Below are positions 23,304-30,584 of a stretch of 64,000 nt of DNA, piece by piece. This stretch comes from a virus. The notes under the pieces were generated by a model. The model saw nothing but the letters and a program-made list of their open reading frames with translations. It did not search any database and was not told the DNA's origin. Where the stretch lies: IMG/VR virus record IMGVR_UViG_3300036790_000049, positions 1 through 64,000 of that record; one strand, 5' to 3'. The translations under genes and the position numbers were made by a program. Positions within the stretch are counted from its first letter, which is position 1. Each line of letters begins with the position of its first letter.

Positions 23304-23529
23304 TTTCCTTGTCCTTGTCTTCTAGATACCGGATCGCCTCCTGCGCAACGCGCATGTACTCTGGAGACGGGTCTTTCCGGATTTCCTGCCCGGGAATGTA
23401 ATTGTCCCAGATCGCATCGCGCATGCGCTTAGGCAGTCTTCTCCAGTCTGCCTTGCACATGAACATGTGCGGGGGAACCTTGACCATGCAGCCGGTACGG
23501 TGACAGGTATGCGGAATGATCTTAGTCAT
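23290..23529 (-). CDS. Small putative zinc protein, 79 residues
   Basis: The ATG (MTKIIPHTCHRTGCMVKV) overlaps the TAA of the upstream gene. HTCHRTGC and a later FMCKADWRRLP give three Cys and several His, and the pattern C-x4-C ... MCKADWRRLP is widespread among small actinobacteriophage proteins. The C-terminal half is helical. Function is unknown. Confidence 0.7.
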   Translation of the reverse strand: MTKIIPHTCHRTGCMVKVPPHMFMCKADWRRLPKRMRDAIWDNYIPGQEIRKDPSPEYMRVAQEAIRYLEDKDKEIGAH

Positions 23530-24283
23530 GTGAGGCTGGTTCCACCCCGTTGCGTGCCCAGTCGTCGGCCGACATGACGGCCTGCTTCTGGAACTCGGCA
23601 TACTGCGCGACCGGAATCCACCCGGAGCGGACTGCCTTGCTTCGGTGCATTTCGCCGTGCTCGTTGAAATGCGCGAGTAGTTCTAGAATCACGATTTGCA
23701 GGTGCACGCGGTATTGCATTTCCTTGTCGGCCCGGAGCCGTTCCGCGTCGATCTTCTCGCGCAGCCCGGACGGCCCCTCGCCGGGAGGAACTCCGTGCCA
23801 GTCGTCCCGAGCCCGTACGGTGTCGCCCCATGCCTCAGTGACCATCGCGAGGAACGAGCCGAGAACGAAGTCTGGTGTATTGCTGTAGTTCTCGATCGAG
23901 TACCGGTTGATCACCTCGGCCAGTGCGTCGTGCAATGGCATCTTCGGTTCTGTGCGCAGCATCGGCTCGGACGGTGACATGGCCATATAGGCGTCCGCCG
24001 TCTCCGCGTGCACGTCCTTTCCGGCCTGCACGGCTTCGGCATCGGTTCCGTTAGTTCCGGAAGTTCTGGGGTTCTTCATTGCTTCCTCCTCGTTTATGTA
24101 CCGAATCCACTCACGGTCACCCGATGTGAGCTTCTCGGATACCTGGATCATCGCGCCTTGCGGTGAGTAAGCGCGCTCCCTGATGCTCATCCGGTGATCG
24201 CCGCACTCGTCCCGGATTGTGACCGTGAACAACTGGAGCTTAGGCTTCACCATGGTTACTCCTATGTTCGGCTCGTTAGACAT
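23522..24283 (-). CDS. Hypothetical protein with a linker from the 9-bp repeat
   Basis: The start MSNEPNIGVTMV overlaps the stop of the glycosylase gene. Residues 11-75 form a small beta domain, then RTSGTNGTD is encoded by the repeat, and the C-terminal 130 residues are helical (LHDALAEVINRYSIEN, SGLREKIDAERLRADKEM). The two halves may once have been separate genes. No enzymatic motif is visible. Confidence 0.65.
   Translation of the reverse strand: MSNEPNIGVTMVKPKLQLFTVTIRDECGDHRMSIRERAYSPQGAMIQVSEKLTSGDREWIRYINEEEAMKNPRTSGTNGTDAEAVQAGKDVHAETADAYMAMSPSEPMLRTEPKMPLHDALAEVINRYSIENYSNTPDFVLGSFLAMVTEAWGDTVRARDDWHGVPPGEGPSGLREKIDAERLRADKEMQYRVHLQIVILELLAHFNEHGEMHRSKAVRSGWIPVAQYAEFQKQAVMSADDWARNGVEPASHD
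24044..24070 (+). repeat. 9-bp tandem repeat translated as GT-GT
   Basis: GGTTCCGTT, AGTTCCGGA and AGTTCTGGG are read on the minus strand as PRTSGTNGT, joining two halves of a hypothetical protein. Confidence 0.8.
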
Positions 24284-24974
24284 GCTTGCCACGCCGGTAC
24301 CGCCCTTCTTTCTTGCGTTCCTGAACGAGTGCACCGATCATAGACCAGTCGGCATCCCATAGTTCGCGCATTTCGGTGCTGCGCAAAGCCGACGGGTGCA
24401 CGGTCGGGAAGACATCCCACGTCGTGCCGCTGCCGGTGAGATGCCGTGGCAGTTCCACCCTTATCAGAACGCCGTGCATGCGCAATAGCGTCTGTTTCCG
24501 GTAGAGATCCCCGGTGATCGCGGTCAGTGCCGACCTTCCGAGCGTGACAAGCAGCGGAGCGGCCTCTCCTGGCATCCGGTTTCCGCCGTGCGCGATGATC
24601 CCTAGCTCGCGGAACAGGTAGTCGCGGGACGCGTCGATCTCGTGCTTGTCTGGTGTCCGCGTCTTGCCGTCCGGATCGCGTGGCCATATCTTCACGGCGT
24701 TGGTGATCCAGCATTTCGCCGGGTCTATGCCGTGCTCCTCCATCGCATAGCGCAGCTTGCGCCCGGTATAGCCCACGAACGGGCGTCTAGCCGCGTTCTC
24801 CGACCTTCCGGGAGCTTCCCCGAGCAGGACGGCCAGCGGGTTGTGCGAGCCCTCCCCGGGCACTACAGCGCCGTCTAGGTCGGATAGCTCGTCCTTACGG
24901 TCCCGGTAATCCAGATACAGCGCGGAGATCGCCGCCGTCGTCTCCGGGTCCGGATCGTGCCTGTTCGCTCCCAT
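24276..24974 (-). CDS. Uracil-DNA glycosylase-like protein (family 4/5 type)
   Basis: The start MGANRHDPDP follows GGCGGAGGCAGAGA. The product (about 232 residues) has VLLGEAPGRSEN at 49-60 (motif A GEAPG) with PFVGYTGRKL, ITNAVKIWP and TVHPSAL (motif B-like, about 191-197). It should remove uracil or deaminated bases from DNA. Family 4 enzymes carry four iron-sulphur Cys, but only one Cys is visible here, so the cluster is missing. The upstream frame extends 15 residues in a Glu/Arg-rich stretch that I exclude. Confidence 0.8.
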   Translation of the reverse strand: MGANRHDPDPETTAAISALYLDYRDRKDELSDLDGAVVPGEGSHNPLAVLLGEAPGRSENAARRPFVGYTGRKLRYAMEEHGIDPAKCWITNAVKIWPRDPDGKTRTPDKHEIDASRDYLFRELGIIAHGGNRMPGEAAPLLVTLGRSALTAITGDLYRKQTLLRMHGVLIRVELPRHLTGSGTTWDVFPTVHPSALRSTEMRELWDADWSMIGALVQERKKEGRYRRGKHV

Positions 24975-25326
24975 TCTCTGCCTCCGCCTCCCTCTCCCTC
25001 TCCCTTTCTCCCTGTTCACTTTGCCGGAACTGGAAATAACCGGTTCGCTTGCAATTGCCGCAAGTTACCCTGTCCAGTTCGGTCGTAGTGAAGTGCGGCG
25101 GTGAGCCGCACGACGCCCGGCCGTTTCCCGGTCCCTGCTGTAGGTGCCACTGGTAGTTGGATGTCTCGGCTCGCGGACGCCGGTAGACCGGAGGAGACGA
25201 GAAAGTACCTGTCCAGACTCGTGCGTTACGCGCTGCCCGGTCGGCACCCTCCCGGTTCCCTTCCCGTCTCCGAATCCGCGCGACCTGCCGCCATAGCTCG
25301 GCAGCGCTCGTCTCGGGATATGGCAT
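24895..25326 (-). CDS. Hypothetical zinc-type protein overlapping the glycosylase gene
   Basis: The product starts MPYPETSAAELWRQV. It contains ASCGSPPHFTTTELDRVTCGNCKRTG, a Cys-x2-Cys pair typical of small actinobacteriophage zinc proteins that describe tryptophan-rich WH-LxP zinc ribbons. Its final 40 residues are Glu/Arg-rich and overlap the next gene by 80 bases, so either the overlap is real or the frame is degrading. No catalytic function is seen. Confidence 0.5.
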   Translation of the reverse strand: MPYPETSAAELWRQVARIRRREGNREGADRAARNARVWTGTFSSPPVYRRPRAETSNYQWHLQQGPGNGRASCGSPPHFTTTELDRVTCGNCKRTGYFQFRQSEQGEREREREAEAENGSEQARSGPGDDGGDLRAVSGLPGP

Positions 25327-25341
25327 GTCGTCTGTCTGGTA

Positions 25342-25812
25342 TCAGTCTTGCGGGTCCGGGTCGAAATCGTACGGGGCACCCCACTTGCCCCACGGCCTGA
25401 GCCCGGCCGACCGCATCGCCATGCCGCCGTAGTTGATCAAGTCAACCGTGGAGTCCGACAGCCACGGCGATTCACCACGACGCCAGCACCGGAACCACAG
25501 CCGCATGACCTTTTTCCGCAGTTCTATCAGGATCGGCATGTAGCCGCCCTCTTTCCACGTACCGCCTTTCGGGTCGTAGCCGCGCTCACACATGATCCGC
25601 AGTGCGGGCACGAACGCGTCACACAGTTGCGCTATCGCGTCCTCAGTAGGCGCGAGCCCGGCCACCCGCATGAAGACATCGGCTGCCTTCATCAGTTCCC
25701 CGGTATCGACGTCCTGGACCATGAAGGACTGCGCATCCGGAAACATGCGCTCGGTCTTATCGGTCCTTTCGGTCTTCTCGGTCTTCTCGGTCTTCGCGTG
25801 TTCCTTCGGCAT
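25342..25812 (-). CDS. Hypothetical protein with a TEK repeat start
   Basis: The N-terminus is a short repeat (TEKTEKTERTDKTER), encoded by five 9-base units, followed by a helical domain with KAADVFMRVAGLAPTEDAI and a Trp-rich LWFRCWRRGESPW stretch. It lies one base after the upstream gene. I do not recognise the family. The repeat suggests a flexible tail of variable length. Confidence 0.65.
   Translation of the reverse strand: MPKEHAKTEKTEKTERTDKTERMFPDAQSFMVQDVDTGELMKAADVFMRVAGLAPTEDAIAQLCDAFVPALRIMCERGYDPKGGTWKEGGYMPILIELRKKVMRLWFRCWRRGESPWLSDSTVDLINYGGMAMRSAGLRPWGKWGAPYDFDPDPQD
25751..25795 (-). repeat. Five tandem 9-bp units encoding TEK/TDK
   Basis: TCGGTCTTA, TCGGTCCTT and three TCGGTCTTC copies run head to tail. 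They encode TEKTEKTERTDKTER on the minus strand and differ from the RGTTCCGGA family. Confidence 0.8.
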
Positions 25813-26150
25813 TAGCTGCCAAGCCCCTCTTCCTTTACCAGGTACCCGGCGAAGAATCCGGCCACGACCGATGCGGCAGCCGCGATCTCGCCGGACGTCT
25901 CGATTGACAGGTGCAGTCCCGAGCGGGTGATCACGTAGGTGACCACGAGCCCGAGCACATGACCGAGGTTCTGGGAAATCACCTTTTTGGCGATCGGCTT
26001 GCCACCGGTCACCTTGAGAATGAGCTTGCCGATTCCCTTCGGCGCGGTCACTGTAGGGAGCTTTTGCCCCGCCACTCCGGGTCCGTTGTCCGTGCCGACC
26101 CCGGCATTGCTAGCCACTCCACCGGCTGGATTCGGAACTGGTGTCCCCAT
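25812..26150 (-). CDS. Putative two-span membrane protein
   Basis: The 112-residue frame has a Gly/Pro/Val-rich start, then hydrophobic segments (GHVLGLVVTYVIT and AAAASVVAGFFAGYLV) with KEEG at the end, a holin-like layout. Its ATG lies within the last 103 bases of the ThyX gene; internal GTG starts could shorten the overlap. The overlap and lack of a clear ribosome-binding site make the exact start uncertain. Confidence 0.55.
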   Translation of the reverse strand: MGTPVPNPAGGVASNAGVGTDNGPGVAGQKLPTVTAPKGIGKLILKVTGGKPIAKKVISQNLGHVLGLVVTYVITRSGLHLSIETSGEIAAAASVVAGFFAGYLVKEEGLGS

Positions 26151-27019
26151 TTCTCACTGCTCCATTCACTTGAGGGAACGCCGGACTTCGCAAAGTTCTG
26201 CACGCGTTCCCTTATCTGGCAGAACCGGTCGGTTGCTGCCATGAATTCACACTTGCCGGTGAGGTAGCAGATTGGGCGGAACATATCCGCGATGGCGTCG
26301 AACTCCCAGTTCGTAGCTCCCCGGTAATCCCGGATAGCATTGACCATCGCGGTCCACACGAGCCGCCATTCAAACTGGGCTTGTGTGCAAAGCCGGTTCC
26401 CCGCGTGTTCCGCGAGGTTCCGGAGGTTCGTCTTGTAATGCACCTTGGTCAGGATATTGGTCGGCAGCATACCGCGTGCATCCTCGGCCGGAATGCCCTG
26501 ATCAATGAGCCAGTTGTACGTCACCCCGGCCTCGTACATATGCTGGTGCCACGTCTCGCGGATAGGATCTTCCGGCGATAGCTCCGCTATGCCCGGCGGC
26601 ATGGCAACTTCCCACGACGCGTTGCGCTTGACCGCAAACCGCTGTGACTCCTGCACATAGACCGCCGTGCGCTGCCGTACAAGCTGGTGAGTGAATGCGC
26701 GAGTCACGTTCTCGATGAGGAAGTGCAGGTCGATGAATTCGAGCGGTGCCTGCAATCTAGTCCTGGTCATGTCCTGCCACCACGAAAGCGCACGTTCCTT
26801 GCTCACGTCGGCCGGGTTGCGCACCACCTCACCCCGGTATAGCTCGGCAGCCGCAGCCATCGTGCGCAGCGGGTACGGCGTCATTTGCACCAGCGTGACG
26901 ACGGGATGAATAGTCTGGTCCTCGTCACCGGGATGCAGCGGTCCTCCTGCCTCGTTGACCGGCGCAGCATCGTACATTGCCACGTCCGCCCACCGTGCGA
27001 CTTCCTTACCACTCTCCAT
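26048..27019 (-). CDS. ThyX-like flavin-dependent thymidylate synthase
   Basis: The 323-residue protein begins after GAACAGGGAGGGCTCA. RAFTHQLVRQRTAVYVQESQRFA at about 108-129 is the ThyX signature, which is R-H-R-x7-S in cellular enzymes. Here the His is replaced by Gln (R115-Q-R117 ... S125), a substitution at a flavin/dUMP-proximal position. Length exceeds the usual 220-260, with extra residues at both ends. It should make dTMP from dUMP with folate and NADPH, or a variant of this reaction. Confidence 0.85.
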   Translation of the reverse strand: MESGKEVARWADVAMYDAAPVNEAGGPLHPGDEDQTIHPVVTLVQMTPYPLRTMAAAAELYRGEVVRNPADVSKERALSWWQDMTRTRLQAPLEFIDLHFLIENVTRAFTHQLVRQRTAVYVQESQRFAVKRNASWEVAMPPGIAELSPEDPIRETWHQHMYEAGVTYNWLIDQGIPAEDARGMLPTNILTKVHYKTNLRNLAEHAGNRLCTQAQFEWRLVWTAMVNAIRDYRGATNWEFDAIADMFRPICYLTGKCEFMAATDRFCQIRERVQNFAKSGVPSSEWSSEKWGHQFRIQPVEWLAMPGSARTTDPEWRGKSSLQ

Positions 27020-27055
27020 TGAGCCCTCCCTGTTCTGGAATTCACGAGCCCCGCG

Positions 27056-27610
27056 CTACTGCCGGATAAGCTGTGTCACGAGCATGAGGTTGCGCTCGTT
27101 TAGGCCGATCATCAGGTTAATCCCGATCTCGAATTCCCACCCCGAGCGCATCCCGGCCTTGTCCGAGTACGGATTGTGGAAGAGGTTGCGCCACGTCTCT
27201 TCGCACCAGAATGTCTTGTGGTCGAGATCGTGATAGGCACCCTGCGAAAGCCGGTGCGGCACTACCACGTTGAGCGCACCACGGGAAACTAGCACCCTCT
27301 GGCACTCACGCAGCGTCCGGATAACACCTTCCGGGGTGAGGTGCTCGAACAGGTGCAGTGCGTATATCACGGATACTTTTGAATCGCCCCACGGAAGATC
27401 CATAGTTTCCGCATCCCATTCCGGATAGTCAAGCTCGTACGAGCGGCCGACCGACTTGCGGCCCGCGCCGATATTGAGCGATACAGCTTCCGGCCCGATG
27501 TCCATTGCTGGAGTACGGAACGGCCACACTTTCCTGTTGGCACCTGCCTGGAATAGCTCGATCACATCTCTCGGCGCGGGCCAGTGCATGCCGGGATCGT
27601 TCTCGTTCAT
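27056..27610 (-). CDS. SAM-dependent methyltransferase-like protein
   Basis: The start MNENDPGMHWP follows GAACGGGAGGGAAGT, giving 184 residues. SLNIGAGRKSVG at about 44-55 is the glycine-rich motif I, with an acidic ELDYPEWDA after strand 2, and ALHLFEHLTPEGV matches the class I type-11 methyltransferase pattern. No DNA-methyltransferase NPPY motif is visible, so the target may be a small molecule or nucleotide. The gene is coupled to the flavoprotein-like gene upstream. Confidence 0.75.
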   Translation of the reverse strand: MNENDPGMHWPAPRDVIELFQAGANRKVWPFRTPAMDIGPEAVSLNIGAGRKSVGRSYELDYPEWDAETMDLPWGDSKVSVIYALHLFEHLTPEGVIRTLRECQRVLVSRGALNVVVPHRLSQGAYHDLDHKTFWCEETWRNLFHNPYSDKAGMRSGWEFEIGINLMIGLNERNLMLVTQLIRQ

Positions 27611-28521
27611 ACTTCCCTCCCGTTCTTGATGCCCGTGAGCACTCGTGACCACGCGTCGTGTCTCTGGTCACTTATGAGTGCGCTGCGAGTGTCATAGTAA
27701 GCCGTGTCAACCCATGTCTCGTTACGCCACGCACCGAACCTGCCAGTGCGCAGCACATAAGGATGGCAATTACAGTTGGTTGATATCGGTTTCCTGATGA
27801 TTCGGATCGATGACCCGAATCCCATTCCCTCAATATTCGCGTGATCCAGTGCTCTCGAAACTGGCCACTCGGTCACCTCTATCCCGAAGATCCTAGAGCT
27901 ACGAGACCATTCAACCGAGGGGTCCGCGTTAAAGATGATCGTGTCGTCTGGCTGTCCGGGGAAAATGGCTTCCGGGGTGACAGCTACCTGCACCGTCTCG
28001 AATGAATGACGCCGGTCACACAAGCTCCGTGCCGGTGCAGTGCAGACAACGAGCACGGCTGGGTCTCCAGCAATCGCATTCATCTCATACGAGGTGACCC
28101 ACTTGTTCTCGATAGTATCCGAGTACAATTCCCAGAGCCGATCGTACGCTTCCGGGAATCGCCATGCGTGGTATCCAGGAGAGAGGATATCTCCGTTGAT
28201 GTTGATGTTGATGTCGCCGTACATCTTGGTCCGGTAGTCCAGTATCGAACCACCGATGACTATCTGACGGATATAACCGTACGGGTGATCTACGGTGATC
28301 CCCGGAATTGCCCGTTGCAGGAGCAGAGGCCCCCGCTGCGGGGTCTTCACCTTCGGGGCTATGACCCGTACCGGATACCCGAGCCCGTACGCAGCATGCG
28401 CCGCAGCGAGCCCGGCAGGACCGCAGCCGATCACCACGACCGACTGAATCCGGCCGCGCACCGTCACCCCGGACCCTTCGGCAGTCGTGGCGTCCGCGCT
28501 CTCGTCGCTCACTCTGGCCAC
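27607..28521 (-). CDS. FAD/NAD(P)-binding oxidoreductase-like protein
   Basis: VVVIGCGPAGLAAAHAAYGLG at about 28-48 is a Rossmann dinucleotide-binding GxGxxG motif. The rest is a divergent flavoprotein-like fold (VRVIAPKVKTPQRG, VLVVCTAPARS, IIFNADPS). It ends within the start of the methyltransferase gene and the upstream gene overlaps its start, so all three form one operon. Substrate is unknown. In phage, such enzymes occur with nucleotide-modification genes, but nothing here proves that. Confidence 0.7.
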   Translation of the reverse strand: MARVSDESADATTAEGSGVTVRGRIQSVVVIGCGPAGLAAAHAAYGLGYPVRVIAPKVKTPQRGPLLLQRAIPGITVDHPYGYIRQIVIGGSILDYRTKMYGDINININGDILSPGYHAWRFPEAYDRLWELYSDTIENKWVTSYEMNAIAGDPAVLVVCTAPARSLCDRRHSFETVQVAVTPEAIFPGQPDDTIIFNADPSVEWSRSSRIFGIEVTEWPVSRALDHANIEGMGFGSSIRIIRKPISTNCNCHPYVLRTGRFGAWRNETWVDTAYYDTRSALISDQRHDAWSRVLTGIKNGREV

Positions 28522-28958
28522 GTCTCCATCTTGGAGATAGCACGGGTCCGCGAAGTAAGCGTGACGTGATGACCGCCTCCTGGAGTCCAGCTATGCAGGA
28601 GTTCATGCTCGTGCGGTTCCGGCAGGAAAAACGAGACCGAGTGACCGTCTCCGTACGTGGCGGTTACCTCCACTGACGCCACGGCTGCCGACAGGGCTCG
28701 AAGTTCCGAAGGTTCTGGAGGTACCGGCTCATTCGGCGGTACCGGCTCATTCGGCGGAACGTCGGGTACGCGGCCCCGAGCTTGCGTACGCGGGCCTGGC
28801 TTGCCCGGTGGTGGCCCGGGTACCGGCTGCATCGGTGCGCCTCTCTGCCGCTGCTGCCGTAGCCGCTGAATCTCGTCTCCGAACGCACCGTCAACCGGAG
28901 CCGGACCCGTCACCACTTCCCCCGGCTCGTTCCCCGTCCCGGGTGACTGCTTGCTCAT
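28509..28958 (-). CDS. Pro-rich hypothetical protein
   Basis: The start MSKQSPGTGNE follows GGAGCAGGAGCAAA. A basic helix (EIQRLRQQRQRG) leads into a Pro-rich region in which VPPNEP is repeated and VPPEPSEL is read from a 9-bp repeat. A beta-rich C-terminus (VEVTATYGDGHSVSFFL) follows. It overlaps the upstream gene by 68 bases. No family is recognised. Confidence 0.65.
   Translation of the reverse strand: MSKQSPGTGNEPGEVVTGPAPVDGAFGDEIQRLRQQRQRGAPMQPVPGPPPGKPGPRTQARGRVPDVPPNEPVPPNEPVPPEPSELRALSAAVASVEVTATYGDGHSVSFFLPEPHEHELLHSWTPGGGHHVTLTSRTRAISKMETWPE
28702..28755 (+). repeat. 9-bp and 18-bp tandem repeats in a Pro-rich linker
   Basis: AGTTCCGAA, GGTTCTGGA and GGTACCGGC are followed by TCATTCGGC, and the 18-base GGTACCGGCTCATTCGGC occurs twice (28720-28737, 28738-28755). 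They encode the repeated VPPNEP segment. Confidence 0.75.
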
Positions 28959-29112
28959 TTTGCTCCTGCTCCCGGAGTACATATCCGTTAAAGAATGCGC
29001 CGATCATCAGTCCGCGCAGGAATTTAACTGCTCTGGAGTATTCGTCGGGAATGCCGCGCAGCTTACGGTCTGCATAAGCATGCGCGGCATCCTCTAGTTG
29101 TTTCTGGTTCAC
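28891..29112 (-). CDS. Hypothetical protein, 73 residues
   Basis: The frame starts MNQKQLEDAAHAYADRKLRG, overlapping the upstream stop (ATGA). It is amphipathic and helical with a hydrophobic stretch FLRGLMIGAFFNGYVLREQEQ that could touch membrane, then a Gly/Ser tail that overlaps the next gene. No function is recognised. Confidence 0.6.
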   Translation of the reverse strand: MNQKQLEDAAHAYADRKLRGIPDEYSRAVKFLRGLMIGAFFNGYVLREQEQNEQAVTRDGERAGGSGDGSGSG

Positions 29113-29630
29113 TCCGCGTCGGGATCTTCCGGTTCTGACTCCGCGTGCGCGTGCTTTTCCTCCATGATCCCGGAGTTGTGCACCCGCATGTGCAGACCAC
29201 GGTACGGACGCAACGCAGCACCGGCCTTGAGCTTGGTCTGGCCCTTGAGGATATCCGAGTGCCGTCCCGCGAGGTGCTTGATGAACGTCGCGTCGTCCAT
29301 GTCCTCGTGCGCCGCTACTACAGGGATCTGGTCGGCCGCGTCTTCGCCGTACGGGTCGCCCTCGTCTGTCTCCGGGTCCGGCTCGTCCTCGTCCCCTTCG
29401 GTGATCTCGCCATCGTCCGCGTCCGCCTCGTCCGCCTCGTCCGCGTCGTCTGGCTCGATCTCGTCAGGGTCGATCTCGTCATCGCCTTCGGCTTCCGCAG
29501 CCGCAGCTTCCGCAGCCGCCGCAGCCTTAGCCAGTTTCTTAGCTTTCTTTTCTTTCTTGGCCTTTTTGCGGGCCTTGCGTACGGCCTTCTCTTCCGCCGT
29601 CTCTTCGCGCTCGTCTTCGCCGTTAGTCAC
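29109..29630 (-). CDS. Highly charged protein, basic then acidic
   Basis: The GTG start (VTNGEDEREET) overlaps the TAA of the zinc gene upstream, with AAGGAGGG just before. Residues 14-40 are Lys/Ala/Arg-rich, then a long Asp/Glu-rich run follows (DDEIDPDEIEPDD), and a helical end (DMDDATFIKHLAGRH). The basic and acidic halves suggest binding to nucleic acid with an autoinhibitory tail, or a scaffold-like role. No family is recognised. Confidence 0.65.
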   Translation of the reverse strand: MTNGEDEREETAEEKAVRKARKKAKKEKKAKKLAKAAAAAEAAAAEAEGDDEIDPDEIEPDDADEADEADADDGEITEGDEDEPDPETDEGDPYGEDAADQIPVVAAHEDMDDATFIKHLAGRHSDILKGQTKLKAGAALRPYRGLHMRVHNSGIMEEKHAHAESEPEDPDAE

Positions 29631-29874
29631 GATGATTTCCCTCCTTGTCTGGTCCCTGCTTGTGATCGCAGGAACGGTATCCGGTGCGCGTCGTGCGGAT
29701 TCCGATTCCGCCGCACAACTGGCAGGTATGCCTAGGCTCGTCACAGTCTTTGAGTTTCTTTCCTGGACAGCGCGGGCACACCCTCGGGTCACGCACGAGC
29801 GCACGCCGCTCCCGGAAATGGCGGAGTGGCGTGCGCTCGGAAATGCTGGTCTGCGATGCGTAATGCCTAGCCAC
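29623..29874 (-). CDS. Zinc-ribbon protein, 83 residues
   Basis: VCPRCPGKKLKDC with HTCQLCGGIGIR gives two Cys pairs, a DnaJ-like or treble-clef zinc ribbon, and RSCDHKQG adds a fifth Cys. A basic N-terminus (RHFRERRAL) could contact nucleic acid. The start is GTG after TGACGAG. It overlaps the next gene by eight bases. Confidence 0.7.
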   Translation of the reverse strand: MARHYASQTSISERTPLRHFRERRALVRDPRVCPRCPGKKLKDCDEPRHTCQLCGGIGIRTTRTGYRSCDHKQGPDKEGNHRD

Positions 29875-29878
29875 CTCG

Positions 29879-30418
29879 TCAGTCCTCCAGGTAGACTAGG
29901 CACTTGTTCCGGATCGTGGCCTCAAGTGAGCTGCCTGCGTCGTGGGCACGCAGGTCGTCCTCGGAGAGTGAATGCGCGAACACGTCACGCAGGTACTTAA
30001 GCTCGGCGCGGTTGAACTTCTGGTCGGGCGGGCAGGCCACGCGGTTCTTGAGAGCCTGATATACCGGCAGCGACTTGATTACTTCTCGTGGAGACGACAC
30101 GATGCCGAGCCCGAACATCATCTTCGGATCGGTTCGGTTGACCCGCTTCCGGACTTCCTTGGCGTGCCGTCGCAGCCACCGGAGAGCATTCTTGGCATGC
30201 TCGCGATCCATGTCCCGGATCTCTATATTCCGGAACTTCCTCGCCTCGCCGTCCCACGAATTCCAGTACACGTCCTGCATGAGGATCTTGACGAATTCCT
30301 GCACGGCTAGCTCGGCCTGCACGTAGCGGCGTCCCGGACTTACCTCTCTCCGGTTGCGTCCCCACTCGCCCCACTCGTCCGCGAATAGCGGGCCATCCCC
30401 GATGTCCTCTGTGTCCAT
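29879..30418 (-). CDS. Hypothetical helical protein, 179 residues
   Basis: The start MDTEDIGDGPLF follows GAACAGGGAGGTAGATATCACC; the longer frame would read a hairpin and is excluded. The protein is mostly basic and helical (HAKNALRWLRRHAKEVRKRVNR) with no Cys pair. It lies between the SSB-like and zinc genes, so a replication role is possible. No domain is recognised. Confidence 0.7.
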   Translation of the reverse strand: MDTEDIGDGPLFADEWGEWGRNRREVSPGRRYVQAELAVQEFVKILMQDVYWNSWDGEARKFRNIEIRDMDREHAKNALRWLRRHAKEVRKRVNRTDPKMMFGLGIVSSPREVIKSLPVYQALKNRVACPPDQKFNRAELKYLRDVFAHSLSEDDLRAHDAGSSLEATIRNKCLVYLED

Positions 30419-30446
30419 GGTGATATCTACCTCCCTGTTCTCGCCG

Positions 30447-30527
30447 TGTGAGCGCGGCCGTCCCGGTTTTCCATGATCCCGGGATCGCAAGGATGTCCCG
30501 GAACGGCCGCGCTCTCACAAGCTAGCG
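30447..30527 (-). terminator. Large hairpin with palindromic loop
   Basis: GTGTGAGCGCGGCCGT (30447-30462 region) pairs with ACGGCCGCGCTCTCAC near 30512-30527, with one mismatch. The loop includes the palindrome GATCCCGGGATC and CCGG arms. It lies between the SSB-like gene and its leader-led neighbour. Bases 30457-30486 resemble the P-loop code of the Sak4-like gene. Confidence 0.65.
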
Positions 30528-30551
30528 GGCCTGGACCCCTAATTACAAGGG

Positions 30552-30578
30552 GGTTCCACAGGTTCCGCTAGTTCCGCT
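30552..30578 (+). repeat. 9-bp tandem repeat after a stop codon
   Basis: GGTTCCACA, GGTTCCGCT and AGTTCCGCT end seven bases before the TAG of the SSB-like gene and are followed by the large hairpin. Confidence 0.8.
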
Positions 30579-30584
30579 CGCTGC

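Noticed and set aside
26406-26430. A further 9-bp repeat inside ThyX
   Set aside because: Spacing is 10 then 9 bases and the protein segment fits ThyX, so chance is likely.
29098-30000. Long rightward frame opposite the acidic protein gene
   Set aside because: It is the Ser-rich antisense of an Asp/Glu-rich gene; no leader and low plausibility.
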